Positions 25,538-34,594 of a DNA stretch of 64,000 nucleotides are shown here, in pieces. The notes under the pieces were generated by a model. That model saw only the letters and a program-made list of their open reading frames with translations. It was not told where the DNA came from and did not search any database. The DNA lies in the NCBI RefSeq assembly GCF_000196855.1, contig NC_014319.1:1178001-1242000 (forward strand), in the 5' to 3' direction. Source of the DNA: Leuconostoc gasicomitatum LMG 18811 (lineage in GTDB: Bacteria; Bacillota; Bacilli; Lactobacillales; Lactobacillaceae). The translations under genes and the position numbers were made by a program. Every line of letters begins with the position of its first letter. The stretch's first letter is position 1.

Positions 25538-26508
25538 AACATCACATCCAAGTTATCTGGGCTCTTCATAATATCTTCTATACTTTCAAATGCATTAACG
25601 CGACGAATAGTTTCCGCAAACGGTGATGCCACAGATATTTGTATTAATTTATTAAATTGCTTGGCGACTGGTACTTCAATAGTATTTGTTATAATGACTT
25701 GTTGAATAGCTGATTCAACAAGTCTATTGGTTGATTGATCTGAAAAGACAGCATGTGGTGCAACAGCGTAAATTTTTGTAACACCTGCAGCAACTAAAGC
25801 CTCACTAGCAACTACCATACTCGTCCCAGTATCAATAATATCATCCACCAATATGGCTCTTTTACCAGTAACATTACCTGTCACAGCATACGACTTATTA
25901 GCTGCTAAATTATCAACACGACGATCAACAACTGCCCACTCTGCGTGCAATAATTCAGCAAATTTACGCGCACGACCAACACTAGAATGATCAGGTGCAA
26001 CGACAACTAGATCGTCTCCTAATAAATCATTTTCATAAAAATAGTGTCCTAATGCAGGCATAGAAAGTAAATGATCCACCGGTATATCAAAGAAACCTTG
26101 CACCTGATCTGCATGGAGATCCATTGTTATAACACGTTTTACGCCCTGAGATTCTAACATATTAGCAATTAAACGAGCCGAAATAGGTTCTCGTGAACGT
26201 GCCTTGCGATCCGCACGTGCATAACCAAAATAAGGTAACACAACATTAATTGTTTTTGCCGACGCACGTCTTGCTGCGTCAATAAAAATCATCAATTTCA
26301 TAAAATTATCATTCACTGGATCTGAAATACCTTGAATCACATATAAATCACGTCCTCGCACAGTTTGTTCAATACGTTCGTAAATTTCGTTGTCAGCAAA
26401 CTGGCGCGTATCTATTGCAGATAATTTGGTCCCCAAAATTTTAGCAATTTCATTGCCCAATTTTGGATTGCTGCCAAGGCTAAATATTTGATATTCAGGG
26501 GTCGTCAT
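25534..26508 (-). CDS. prs: Ribose-phosphate pyrophosphokinase (PRPP synthetase)
   Basis: 324 residues. Conserved blocks: flexible loop YARADRKARSREPIS, MDLHADQVQGFFDIPVDHL (substrate and Mg-binding region) and the PRPP loop VDDIIDTGTS. It makes PRPP from ribose 5-phosphate and ATP for nucleotide, His and Trp synthesis. Head of a tight operon with an SGNH hydrolase (4-base overlap) and an aldo/keto reductase. Lactic acid bacteria often carry two prs genes; whether this is the main or second copy cannot be told from the window. Confidence 0.92.
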   Translation of the reverse strand: MTTPEYQIFSLGSNPKLGNEIAKILGTKLSAIDTRQFADNEIYERIEQTVRGRDLYVIQGISDPVNDNFMKLMIFIDAARRASAKTINVVLPYFGYARADRKARSREPISARLIANMLESQGVKRVITMDLHADQVQGFFDIPVDHLLSMPALGHYFYENDLLGDDLVVVAPDHSSVGRARKFAELLHAEWAVVDRRVDNLAANKSYAVTGNVTGKRAILVDDIIDTGTSMVVASEALVAAGVTKIYAVAPHAVFSDQSTNRLVESAIQQVIITNTIEVPVAKQFNKLIQISVASPFAETIRRVNAFESIEDIMKSPDNLDVML

Positions 26509-26555
26509 GATTTATACTCCATTTATTTTCTCACTTTATTATAACAGGCCATATT

Positions 26556-28940
26556 TTAATTTGGCATAAAATCATATGGTGTGATACCATTTAATCCAAT
26601 TAATGGCTCAATGGTATCTGACTGAATCAATTCAAATGTTAATATATTTTTTAAAATGGCGCGCTCTGTTTTTTTGTCATGACTATTTTTTTGTTGAATG
26701 ACTACTTCATCTTTCAAGCGTTCTGTTAGAAAAGTTGCTCGATATGCGACTGCAGTTTGCGCAGCACGACTAAATGCTTCATATTCACCAACCAAAATTA
26801 AAGCTTCTTTTGCACGCGTAATACCTGTGTAAAGTAAGTTTCGATTGAGCATCAAACCAAATCGGGTTGTTAAGGCAACAATTACAAGTTTAAACTCATT
26901 GCCTTGTGCCTTATGTACAGTGGTTGCATAAGCAAGTGATAATTGATTTAAATTTTTCTTAGGATAAGATAATTCCTTTCCGTCAAAATCAACCAGTAAT
27001 CGATCCTCATGATCATCATTACTTTTATCATTTTTATATTGCACAGCAATAATTTTACCCATATCCCCATTATACACGTCACGCTCACTATCATTTTCTA
27101 ATTGCAAAATTTTATCTCCTTTACGGAAGATTGTTGTCCCAAATTGCAAAGATTTTTGAGCTGGTTTGATTGGATTAAATAATTCTTGCGCCATTGTATT
27201 CAACGCATTAACACCAGCAGTCGTTTTATAAATCGGCGTTAGAATTTGTAAATCATCCTGAGTATATCCCTTTTTTATAGCAGCTTGGACCACCTGTTTA
27301 ATTGCCATATCGGTTTGATCATGTGACACCATAAACGTTGATCTATCAGGTTGATTTTGCATAAAATCTTCCGGTAACTGACCATTTTTGATATGTTGTG
27401 CCAACTTGGTAATACTGCTTCCTCTACCTTGTCGATAAATTGTATCAAGCTCTACATGAGTCATTTTTCCACTCGCGACCAGATCCGCTAATACATTACC
27501 GGGCCCAACTGAAGGCAACTGATCTGAATCACCAACAATGATTAGTTTCATACCATTTGGCACTGCGGCAAGTAGTTTAGCCGTCAATTCAATATCCAAC
27601 ATCGATGCCTCATCAATAATGAGCAGACCGCCTGAAATTGGATTATCAGCCGTAAACTCTGGTTCACCTAAATCAGCAATACCAAGTAAACGGTGTATTG
27701 TTGTTGCATCATGTCCAGTTACTTCAGTCATACGTTTGGCTGCTCGACCAGTTGGCGATGCCATTTTAACTGAATACATTTTCAAAAAATCCTGTGCCTG
27801 ATCAGAGTATTTAGCACGCTTTTGAAGAATTTTTTGCCATGTTGCAACAATTGAACGAACGATGGTTGTCTTTCCTGTTCCAGGCCCACCAGTAAGCAAA
27901 AATACTTGTGCGTTCAATCCTGCTTTAACTGCCGCAATTTGTGTCCTATCGAGTTCTAATTGGCCCGGCGTGATAAAAGCCGCATCGATATCTGCAACTG
28001 ACATCTCAAATGGTTGCTTTGCCTGCAATAAACGTTTCAAGTCATGGGCTACTTGTGTTTCTGCATCATACAAAGCTGTTGTATATAATTTATCATTGTC
28101 AGCCACTAAAATATGGGTTGCCAATAGTTTGGTAATTGCCTGTTCTAATGCACCCTTTAGTTCCTCATCACGCAATAATTGTGCCGTTGACTGCAGTAGC
28201 TGTTGTCGCGTTAAATAAGTATGCCCATATTGAAAGCTAACAGTCGTTATTGCAGCATAAACTGCTGCCTGTAACCGTCTTTCATCCAAATGATCAATGC
28301 CCGATTTTTGTCCGATCTGATCTGCTGTTTTAAACGATATACCATCAAACTCAAACACCAAACGATAAGGATCTTGAATCAAAATATCTTGTGCCTCACT
28401 ACCATATTGATCATACAATCGTCCGGCAATATCTGCACCAATGCCAAATTGGTTGCCAACTTGAAATAAGCGTTCTAAGCCCAAATTCAATTGCAAACTA
28501 TGGACAAGTTTTTTTGCAGTAGCTTCCTTGATGATACCATCCAATACATGAACATCATCCAAAATTAAATTAACAGCATTTAAACCCAAATGATCAACAA
28601 TTTTTTCAGCTGTCTTTTGACCAATACCTGAAAATTGCCCACTCACAAAATATTTGATGAGCCCTTCTTCATCGGGAGGTAATTCATTTTCATAGCGCAT
28701 TACTTTCAGTTGCTGTCCATATTTTGGGTGCCGCACAACCGTACCATAAAAAGCGTATACACTGCCCTCTTGCACATCGGCAAATGTGCCAGTTGCAATA
28801 ATTTCAGGCTCTTGCCAACTTTCAAGCGTTGATTCTTCAATCAGAATAGACAAGATTTTAAAGTAGGAATCAGACGATGCAAATATAACATTTTGTAACG
28901 TACCAGTAATTTTTTCGAGTTGTTGTTCTTGATAAGCCAT
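26556..28940 (-). CDS. recD2: ATP-dependent RecD2-like DNA helicase
   Basis: 794 residues. The N-terminal OB-like domain and helix-hairpin-helix region (FSGIGQKTAEKIVDHLGLNA) are followed by a superfamily 1B helicase with Walker A GGPGTGKTTIVR, motif II LLIIDEASMLD, motif III GDSDQLPSVGPG, motif V/VI VHKAQGNEF and LLYTGITRAK. All motifs are intact. RecD2 unwinds 5'-3' and works in repair outside RecBCD. It follows the DUF1831-phosphatase pair in the same direction. Confidence 0.92.
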   Translation of the reverse strand: MAYQEQQLEKITGTLQNVIFASSDSYFKILSILIEESTLESWQEPEIIATGTFADVQEGSVYAFYGTVVRHPKYGQQLKVMRYENELPPDEEGLIKYFVSGQFSGIGQKTAEKIVDHLGLNAVNLILDDVHVLDGIIKEATAKKLVHSLQLNLGLERLFQVGNQFGIGADIAGRLYDQYGSEAQDILIQDPYRLVFEFDGISFKTADQIGQKSGIDHLDERRLQAAVYAAITTVSFQYGHTYLTRQQLLQSTAQLLRDEELKGALEQAITKLLATHILVADNDKLYTTALYDAETQVAHDLKRLLQAKQPFEMSVADIDAAFITPGQLELDRTQIAAVKAGLNAQVFLLTGGPGTGKTTIVRSIVATWQKILQKRAKYSDQAQDFLKMYSVKMASPTGRAAKRMTEVTGHDATTIHRLLGIADLGEPEFTADNPISGGLLIIDEASMLDIELTAKLLAAVPNGMKLIIVGDSDQLPSVGPGNVLADLVASGKMTHVELDTIYRQGRGSSITKLAQHIKNGQLPEDFMQNQPDRSTFMVSHDQTDMAIKQVVQAAIKKGYTQDDLQILTPIYKTTAGVNALNTMAQELFNPIKPAQKSLQFGTTIFRKGDKILQLENDSERDVYNGDMGKIIAVQYKNDKSNDDHEDRLLVDFDGKELSYPKKNLNQLSLAYATTVHKAQGNEFKLVIVALTTRFGLMLNRNLLYTGITRAKEALILVGEYEAFSRAAQTAVAYRATFLTERLKDEVVIQQKNSHDKKTERAILKNILTFELIQSDTIEPLIGLNGITPYDFMPN

Positions 28941-28987
28941 TTAATATTCTGTCCAAATCGTCTTTTCATCATAGTCGTACACGATTT

Positions 28988-29641
28988 TTAGATCGTAGTT
29001 GATGCACTTTGCTTTTTATTCAAATATGTTGTATTATTCCAGTCATCAACTGTAAAATGTTGCCCGTCATTAGTGGACAAAACAGTTGTCGACGTGTTAC
29101 TTAATCCGCCTCTTTGACGAATAGTCATCCGTGGCTGTTCAAGCAAGCCATTAATACCAAAAGATAATGCCATACCATGCGAGACAATTAATATATTATC
29201 ATTTGGATATTGCTTAGCAATATTTTTGACGAAACGGACAAAACGTTTTTCAGCCTTTGTGTAACCTTCGCCTTCAAACTCTTTGCCTTCAAATTTATCT
29301 AAATCTTCACGATAATTTTTGAACGACTCTGCGTAATTAATGGTGACATTTGCTACTAATTCACCTTCCCATTTGCCAAGACCAACTTCAGCAATATTTG
29401 ATCGCAATGACAAACGTCCATGATAATTTAAGTGCTTTACAATATTAACAGCAGTGATTCGGGCACGTTTTAATGGTGAAGCAAATACACGCGCAAAATC
29501 CACATGGTTAAGAAACTTGCCGACTTTTGCCATATCATCGTAACTCGATGGTAATAAATTAGAATCACCTTGCCCGCCTTGAAAACGACGTTCAAGATTC
29601 CATTCAGTTTGTCCATGACGGACGAAATAAAATTTGGTCAT
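28988..29641 (-). CDS. Histidine phosphatase family protein (phosphoglycerate mutase-like)
   Basis: 217 residues from ATG 29641 (GGAAAAG upstream); an earlier in-frame start would overlap the preceding gene. The phosphohistidine motif FVRHGQTEWN (RHG), the second arginine in FASPLKRARITA, and LIVSHGMAL with the second catalytic His are present. The family hydrolyses phosphate esters; the substrate is unknown. Starts 1 base beyond the DUF1831 stop, so the two genes are co-transcribed, with recD2 next. Confidence 0.85.
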   Translation of the reverse strand: MTKFYFVRHGQTEWNLERRFQGGQGDSNLLPSSYDDMAKVGKFLNHVDFARVFASPLKRARITAVNIVKHLNYHGRLSLRSNIAEVGLGKWEGELVANVTINYAESFKNYREDLDKFEGKEFEGEGYTKAEKRFVRFVKNIAKQYPNDNILIVSHGMALSFGINGLLEQPRMTIRQRGGLSNTSTTVLSTNDGQHFTVDDWNNTTYLNKKQSASTTI

Positions 29642-29642
29642 A

Positions 29643-29981
29643 TTATATCTTTTCCAGCACATTACGTGCCACCAACTCTGTCATAAAGAAATGATACAAT
29701 TTAGTCATTTCTTCTGCGTTATTATTTTTAAATATATTAACGCGAACGACATCACCAGCAGACAATGTGCTTATTTTAAATCCAGTCAATTCTTGGTTAA
29801 CCGATATTTTTAACTGAATCGCATTGACTAATGATTTTTCTGGTTCTAAAGCACGATGCAAAACATGCACACCAGCATTGTTGGTAATAAATCCAAGATC
29901 ACCCAGTGTATATTTTTTGATATTATCACTTAATTTATAAGTCGCATCATCCGGAACCGTTACTATTTTGTTAAAAGCCAT
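29643..29981 (-). CDS. DUF1831-family protein
   Basis: 112 residues, small soluble alpha/beta protein matching what I know of DUF1831, a lactic-acid-bacterial family of unknown function usually found near cysteine desulfurase, mnmA and recD2. Here recD2 and the phosphatase follow directly. Conserved-looking segments are YTLGDLGFI and the C-terminal LYHFFMTELVARN. No catalytic motif is evident. Confidence 0.75.
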   Translation of the reverse strand: MAFNKIVTVPDDATYKLSDNIKKYTLGDLGFITNNAGVHVLHRALEPEKSLVNAIQLKISVNQELTGFKISTLSAGDVVRVNIFKNNNAEEMTKLYHFFMTELVARNVLEKI

Positions 29982-30063
29982 TTTATTATTGTGTGTTTGT
30001 TCTCCATCATATTAATAGCTAACAAACACACTTCCTCCTAAAACATACTCTTATCATTATAAC

Positions 30064-30090
30064 AAAAAAGCGTCCTCAATCGTGACGCTT
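30064..30090 (-). terminator. Terminator of the BMP-family binding protein gene
   Basis: Minus strand: AAGCGTC / GACGCTT stem, 9-base loop, then TTTTTT. Confidence 0.8.
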
Positions 30091-30144
30091 CTCAACTTTA
30101 TTCTTTATCATAACTTATAGTGGCACTTAATCCACCAATTGCAT

Positions 30145-31260
30145 TTAAAATTTTTGGTCAAATTGTGATCCCTTTGGGTGATTTGGAACTTTTATTGTGC
30201 CATTAATAATTGCCTTCTGTGCTTTTTTAACTGCCGCTGCTTCTGCTGCTGTTAATTCTGAATCTGTTAAATAAACGCCATTTTCTTTCAAACCATAAGC
30301 TATTGTCTTACCGCCAGGGAAAGTTTTATTTTTATTGTACGTCTCAGCAATATTTTTAACACCATCCCCAACCGAAGTAATTGAAGAAGCAAGTGTTGAT
30401 GTTGCCTTTTTACCATCTTTTGATGTATACGCCCCATCTGATTTTTGGTCACGATCAACGCCAATAATGTATAGACGATCTTTGGAATCAGCTGTCAACT
30501 TAGAATTTTCAGCTTTTGCTTCTGAAAATGCACCATTGCCCACAAATCCCGCTGCAGCAAAAATAGTTTTAATTCCTGATGCATACATCGCCGCAGCAAT
30601 AGTTTTTCCTTTAGCAGAATCAGTAAATGAATTTGCGTATTGCTTTTCAACTGTCAACGAAGAATCGGTTGCTTTAACACCTGCCTCAAAACCTGCATCA
30701 AACGCATCAATAATGTTCCCATGAATGCCACCAATGAAACCAATTTTTTTCTCATTGTTTTTTTGAGCTTTAGTAGCTGCTGCGACACCGGCTAGATATG
30801 ATGATTGTTCTGAACGAAACATAACTGAGGCAACGTTAGGACGGTTTGTGACAATATCATCAACTAAAACAAATTTTTGTTTTGGATTTAGTTTAGCTGA
30901 TTTTGTAATTGGTTGGTTTAACGAATAACCAATACCATAAACAATTTTATATTGTTTATTTTTCGTTGCTAAATTAAAATTTTGGTCTAAATCTGAATGA
31001 TCCGATGCAGTAAAGTAAGTCACAGGTTTATTTTGTCCAGCCTGCAATTGATTTACCTTTGCATACTGCTTAGCACCCTCCCAAGCCGACTGGTTAAATG
31101 AGTGGTCATCGACACCACCAACATCCAAAACTAAACCGAGTTTTGCTGCTACATTCGCTTGAGTTGCTGTACTTGATTTATGTGTCGTTGCTGCATAAAT
31201 GCCAACACCCACAACCGCTACAGCGGCTACACCAATAATTATTTTAGTTGATTTATTCAT
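30145..31260 (-). CDS. BMP family substrate-binding protein (BmpA/PnrA-like, nucleoside-type)
   Basis: 371 residues from ATG 31260 (GGGAGAA). Matches the basic membrane protein family: LGLVLDVGGVDDHSFNQSAW at the mature start, IGFIGGIHGNIIDAFDAGF in the middle and IIGVDRDQKSDG later. Members bind nucleosides for an ABC importer; the usual ATPase and permease genes are not adjacent, so they would be elsewhere or this is an orphan. Oddity: the N-terminal hydrophobic segment (IIIGVAAVAVVGVGIYAATT) has no lipobox cysteine, as in MalE of this window. Confidence 0.87.
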   Translation of the reverse strand: MNKSTKIIIGVAAVAVVGVGIYAATTHKSSTATQANVAAKLGLVLDVGGVDDHSFNQSAWEGAKQYAKVNQLQAGQNKPVTYFTASDHSDLDQNFNLATKNKQYKIVYGIGYSLNQPITKSAKLNPKQKFVLVDDIVTNRPNVASVMFRSEQSSYLAGVAAATKAQKNNEKKIGFIGGIHGNIIDAFDAGFEAGVKATDSSLTVEKQYANSFTDSAKGKTIAAAMYASGIKTIFAAAGFVGNGAFSEAKAENSKLTADSKDRLYIIGVDRDQKSDGAYTSKDGKKATSTLASSITSVGDGVKNIAETYNKNKTFPGGKTIAYGLKENGVYLTDSELTAAEAAAVKKAQKAIINGTIKVPNHPKGSQFDQKF

Positions 31261-31352
31261 AATGATTATTCTCCCTTTTTGAGATGATTTAAAAAATATA
31301 AATTGCATTATTTCTCATATCATCAGCTCATAATTCATGCGTCCAAAACAAT

Positions 31353-31380
31353 ATTATACGTCATTTGTTGCCGAGAACAA
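31353..31380 (-). promoter_or_regulatory. Promoter of the BMP-family gene
   Basis: Minus strand -35 TTGTTC (31375-31380), 16-base spacer, -10 TATAAT (31353-31358). The leader of about 85 bases shows no purine riboswitch. Confidence 0.5.
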
Positions 31381-31403
31381 GGCCTCATTATGTCCTTGAC
31401 AAA

Positions 31404-31425
31404 CAAAAAAAGCCTACCGGCTTTT
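31404..31425 (-). terminator. Terminator of rsmF
   Basis: Minus strand AAAAGCC / GGCTTTT stem with 4-base loop followed by a T-run; it begins at the rsmF stop codon. Confidence 0.8.
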
Positions 31426-32881
31426 AATACATATCATCCTCTAATAAATCAGAATGTGTTTGCTTAACCATAAAACGTAATCCCTTTGGAAAGAAATTTT
31501 TAATTTGTCCATCAACATAACGACCCCAACCAGCGCCATTACCGTTAGCAACCATCAACACCCAACCTTTTTTAAGTGAAGCACCACTATCTGGCCGAAT
31601 CACATCTCCATGAACAAACTTAGCCCAATCATCAGTAGTCATATTGTATTTTTGTACAAACTCATCTGGATGCATTGCCAACGCCAAGGCATGCGCTGGT
31701 TCAAAACGGTTCTTTTTAAAAGTGCCCATTTCTATGCCTAAACGTAAAATTTTCATTCCTGAAATATCAGGTGTTCCAACAGGTGCTAAGTATAACCGGT
31801 CCCCGAATAAAGTGAATTGACGCTTGTCTAACTGGAATGAAACAAAAGATTCACTGACAAATGAAGTCATTAATTTTTGTTGTTCAGAATTCAATTCAAT
31901 TGGTTTGAGTGGCTTAACAATGTGATCACTTAAAGGTACATTTGGTGATTTTTCAAGTTTGGCCACAAAATGACCTTCTCCATTCAATCGTTGTGGCCAC
32001 AAACGTGCCGTTTTTTTAAGTACTTCTTGATCAATTGTTTTACTCTGATCCACTTGACCATCTGTAAATTGCTTATCTGCCCATGCAGGCTGGCCATCAC
32101 TAATATATGTATCTTGTGGTTTATTAATTGCTTTTAGGGTGAATTCAGGATATTCAGACATCAACCATGCAATCATTTGTTCATCTTCTTCTGGTGAAAA
32201 CGTACACGTCGAATAGATAATTTGACCGCCAGGGCGCAACATTTTTACTGCTTCATGCAAAATTTCACGCTGGAGTTCGGCTAGTTCTTGGGGAAAATCT
32301 TTATGCCATTGCTTTATTGCAGTGATATTTTTTCGAAACATGCCTTCTCCCGAACAAGGCGCATCAAGTAAAATTTTATCAAAATATTGTGGTAACTTAA
32401 CACTAAGTTCCGCCGGTGTATGGGAGCTCACAACACTATTTTGCAAGCCCATACGTTCCACATTTTCACTTAATATTTTAGCACGATTCAAAAAAATTTC
32501 ATTGGACCACAAAAGTCCCTTTTGTTGCATAAATGCTGCTAAATGAGTCGTTTTGCCACCTGGAGCCGCTGCCAAATCCAAAATACGTTCCCCAGGTTCT
32601 GGCCGCACAGTTTCGCCGACAAACTGTGCTGAAGGTTCTTGAGAATAAACGACACCCGTCACATGTGATATAGAGTGACCCGAAACCGCACCAAAAAAAC
32701 CCCATTGACCATACGGTACTTGCCCATCATTTGGTGTGTCTAGTAAATCAGTATTCGCTTTTAAGGGATTAATACGATACGCCTTTTGCACAGGACCATC
32801 GAATGCTTTAAAGAAATCGATTGATTCGTTACCTAACAAACGTGTATATTTGCTTATAAAATCCTCTGGTAAAGTTGACAT
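31424..32881 (-). CDS. rsmF: NOL1/NOP2/Sun-family rRNA m5C methyltransferase (RsmF/YebU type)
   Basis: 485 residues. SAM-binding motif LDLAAAPGGKTTHLA, the first conserved Cys motif LLDAPCSGEGMFRKN and the catalytic motif IIYSTCTFSPEEDE are intact. A C-terminal PUA-like domain (about residues 300-470) follows. RsmF methylates C1407 of 16S rRNA in E. coli; a 16S cytosine target is expected. Its ATG overlaps the rbsK stop by one base (TAATG), so the two are translationally coupled although functionally unrelated. Confidence 0.9.
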   Translation of the reverse strand: MSTLPEDFISKYTRLLGNESIDFFKAFDGPVQKAYRINPLKANTDLLDTPNDGQVPYGQWGFFGAVSGHSISHVTGVVYSQEPSAQFVGETVRPEPGERILDLAAAPGGKTTHLAAFMQQKGLLWSNEIFLNRAKILSENVERMGLQNSVVSSHTPAELSVKLPQYFDKILLDAPCSGEGMFRKNITAIKQWHKDFPQELAELQREILHEAVKMLRPGGQIIYSTCTFSPEEDEQMIAWLMSEYPEFTLKAINKPQDTYISDGQPAWADKQFTDGQVDQSKTIDQEVLKKTARLWPQRLNGEGHFVAKLEKSPNVPLSDHIVKPLKPIELNSEQQKLMTSFVSESFVSFQLDKRQFTLFGDRLYLAPVGTPDISGMKILRLGIEMGTFKKNRFEPAHALALAMHPDEFVQKYNMTTDDWAKFVHGDVIRPDSGASLKKGWVLMVANGNGAGWGRYVDGQIKNFFPKGLRFMVKQTHSDLLEDDMY

Positions 32882-33792
32882 TAGAAAGCATCGACCTCAT
32901 CACGTGTCGGGATTGAAGGAATAGCGCCAGCACGTGTGACAGCAATCGCACTCGCAATACTTGCCCGTTTCACAGTTTCTTCCAAGTTATTAAAATCAGC
33001 ATCAATCACACTGGCTAACGTACCAATAAAAGTATCACCAGCACCTGTTGTATCAACTGCATCAACTTTATTAGGTTTAACCCACCAACGCTTATCTCTA
33101 TCCGCTACAAAAGAACCCGCGTCACCTAATGTAATAATACTACGTGGCACACCTTTAGCTAGAATTGCATTGCTCACACGATTCAAAACTGCTTCATTAT
33201 TCTCAACGGTAATACCCGTCAATAATTGTGCCTCAGTTTCATTTGGTAAAATAATATCTGTTACATGCGTTAATTCTGGTATTAAATCATAAACAGCTGG
33301 TGCAGGGTTTAAAATAGTTTGCACATTATTTGCCTTAGCAATTTTAAAAGCTGCAACAATAACCTCTAATGGTACCTCAAATTGTGCAATCAGTGTATCC
33401 GCTTTTGCAATCACATTTTCATCTAAATCAGCGACTGTGAGTGCCTGATTTGCACCACCATGAATCAAAATTGTATTTGCCCCATTTTCTTGCAACATAA
33501 TGTAAGCTGATCCAGTAGGTACTTCACTATTTGTTGTCACTGCATTGACGTTAACCCCATTTGAAAGTAATGTGGCACGCATAAATTGACCATTGCTATC
33601 ATTCCCAACAGAACCAATAAATGAGACATTGGCTCCTTGACGTGCGGCGGCCACCGCTTGGTTTGCTCCCTTACCACCGGGTGCTGTCGTCACATCAGTT
33701 AATGCCATAGTTTCACCGACTAGTGGCATGCGTGGCATTTTCATAATGTTATCGACATTTAGGCTACCAAGTACAACAATATTTTTAGTCAT
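32881..33792 (-). CDS. rbsK: Ribokinase
   Basis: 303 residues, PfkB-family carbohydrate kinase. N-terminal LGSLNVDNIMKMPRMP, first PfkB signature TTAPGGKGANQAVAAARQGA and C-terminal signature DTTGAGDTFIGTL with the catalytic Asp are all present. It phosphorylates ribose to ribose 5-phosphate, which feeds PRPP synthetase. No ribose transporter is adjacent. Followed by rsmF with a 1-base overlap. Confidence 0.93.
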   Translation of the reverse strand: MTKNIVVLGSLNVDNIMKMPRMPLVGETMALTDVTTAPGGKGANQAVAAARQGANVSFIGSVGNDSNGQFMRATLLSNGVNVNAVTTNSEVPTGSAYIMLQENGANTILIHGGANQALTVADLDENVIAKADTLIAQFEVPLEVIVAAFKIAKANNVQTILNPAPAVYDLIPELTHVTDIILPNETEAQLLTGITVENNEAVLNRVSNAILAKGVPRSIITLGDAGSFVADRDKRWWVKPNKVDAVDTTGAGDTFIGTLASVIDADFNNLEETVKRASIASAIAVTRAGAIPSIPTRDEVDAF

Positions 33793-34107
33793 GGCTTATA
33801 GTATCCAGTCACAAGTGCTTCCATTTGTTTTTTATATCAGCTTTATTATAAAGGACAAGCAATTGCGACTGAACACATTCCCTTCATTAATTTTTATCAT
33901 ATCTATCATCATACCATGATTTTAAGTATCAAAAAAGTGCGTTAATAGGTGCTAATTAGGTATTTCCCAACAAGTTTAAGTCAGATAAGTCCACCATCAT
34001 CTTATGAAAGTCAATCTTACACACATTGAATCAAAAAATCTCTGTGAACTCGGTTTTTTAATACCAATTTCACAGAGATTTTTAAATATTAATCCGTTAC
34101 TATTATT
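33793..34107. other. Intergenic region between rbsK and psiE
   Basis: 315 bases without a gene. It holds the psiE terminator (34034-34083) and a candidate rbsK promoter on the minus strand (-10 TATAAT at 33845-33850, 17 bases from a weak -35 TTCAGT). I see nothing definable in 33860-34030. Confidence 0.5.
34034..34083. terminator. Terminator after psiE
   Basis: 15-bp perfect stem (AAAAATCTCTGTGAA / TTCACAGAGATTTTT) with a 20-base loop; A and T tracts on both sides allow it to work in both directions. Confidence 0.8.
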
Positions 34108-34512
34108 TTATTTTTTTTCTCTAAAAAAACGATAAATTGTCAATGCAACAACTAGCAGAGAAATTGAAATTGCTAATAATAATGTTTTAGTGGTTTGATC
34201 ATGATATACCAAAATAGCACGAATAAGCGCGGTTACGCCAATATACAAAAAGCTCTCCATACTAATATGTGCGTCTTTAATGAAATATTCGCGCACCAGA
34301 CTCATAAACTCAAAAAATAAGAATACTGCTAATGTCGCCTCAGTTATTTCATTAAAATGCGCTCGCATATCGTTAATCGTAATCAATAAGTGTGCTAAAT
34401 TATAAATCTCGCGTAATAAAAATCCAAAAATCACAAAGCCAATACAAATCATCACTATATTTAGCACATATTCAAAACAATTTGCAACCTTCTGGTGCCA
34501 CTCATGTCTCAT
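34108..34512 (-). CDS. psiE: PsiE-family membrane protein
   Basis: 134 residues with four predicted membrane helices (for example IVMICIGFVIFGFLLREIYN and LLAISISLLVVALTIYRFF). The middle motif FFEFMSLVREYF matches the phosphate-starvation-inducible PsiE family, whose molecular function is unknown. Start ATG 34512 has AGGAG at the right distance. Monocistronic: it has its own terminator and stands 82 bases from the polC stop. Confidence 0.8.
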   Translation of the reverse strand: MRHEWHQKVANCFEYVLNIVMICIGFVIFGFLLREIYNLAHLLITINDMRAHFNEITEATLAVFLFFEFMSLVREYFIKDAHISMESFLYIGVTALIRAILVYHDQTTKTLLLAISISLLVVALTIYRFFREKK

Positions 34513-34594
34513 AACTTGACTCCTGTTTTTATGTCGTTTACCATTATTAATTCACATGTTATACGCTTACCTTGCCATAAGTTAGATGCATCTA

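Noticed and set aside
31261-31352. Purine riboswitch before the BMP-family gene
   Set aside because: No purine aptamer core and no terminator/antiterminator pair in the leader.
33728-33919. Plus-strand ORF over the rbsK start region
   Set aside because: It mostly shadows the rbsK promoter and 5' end, has no ribosome site and an unconvincing composition.
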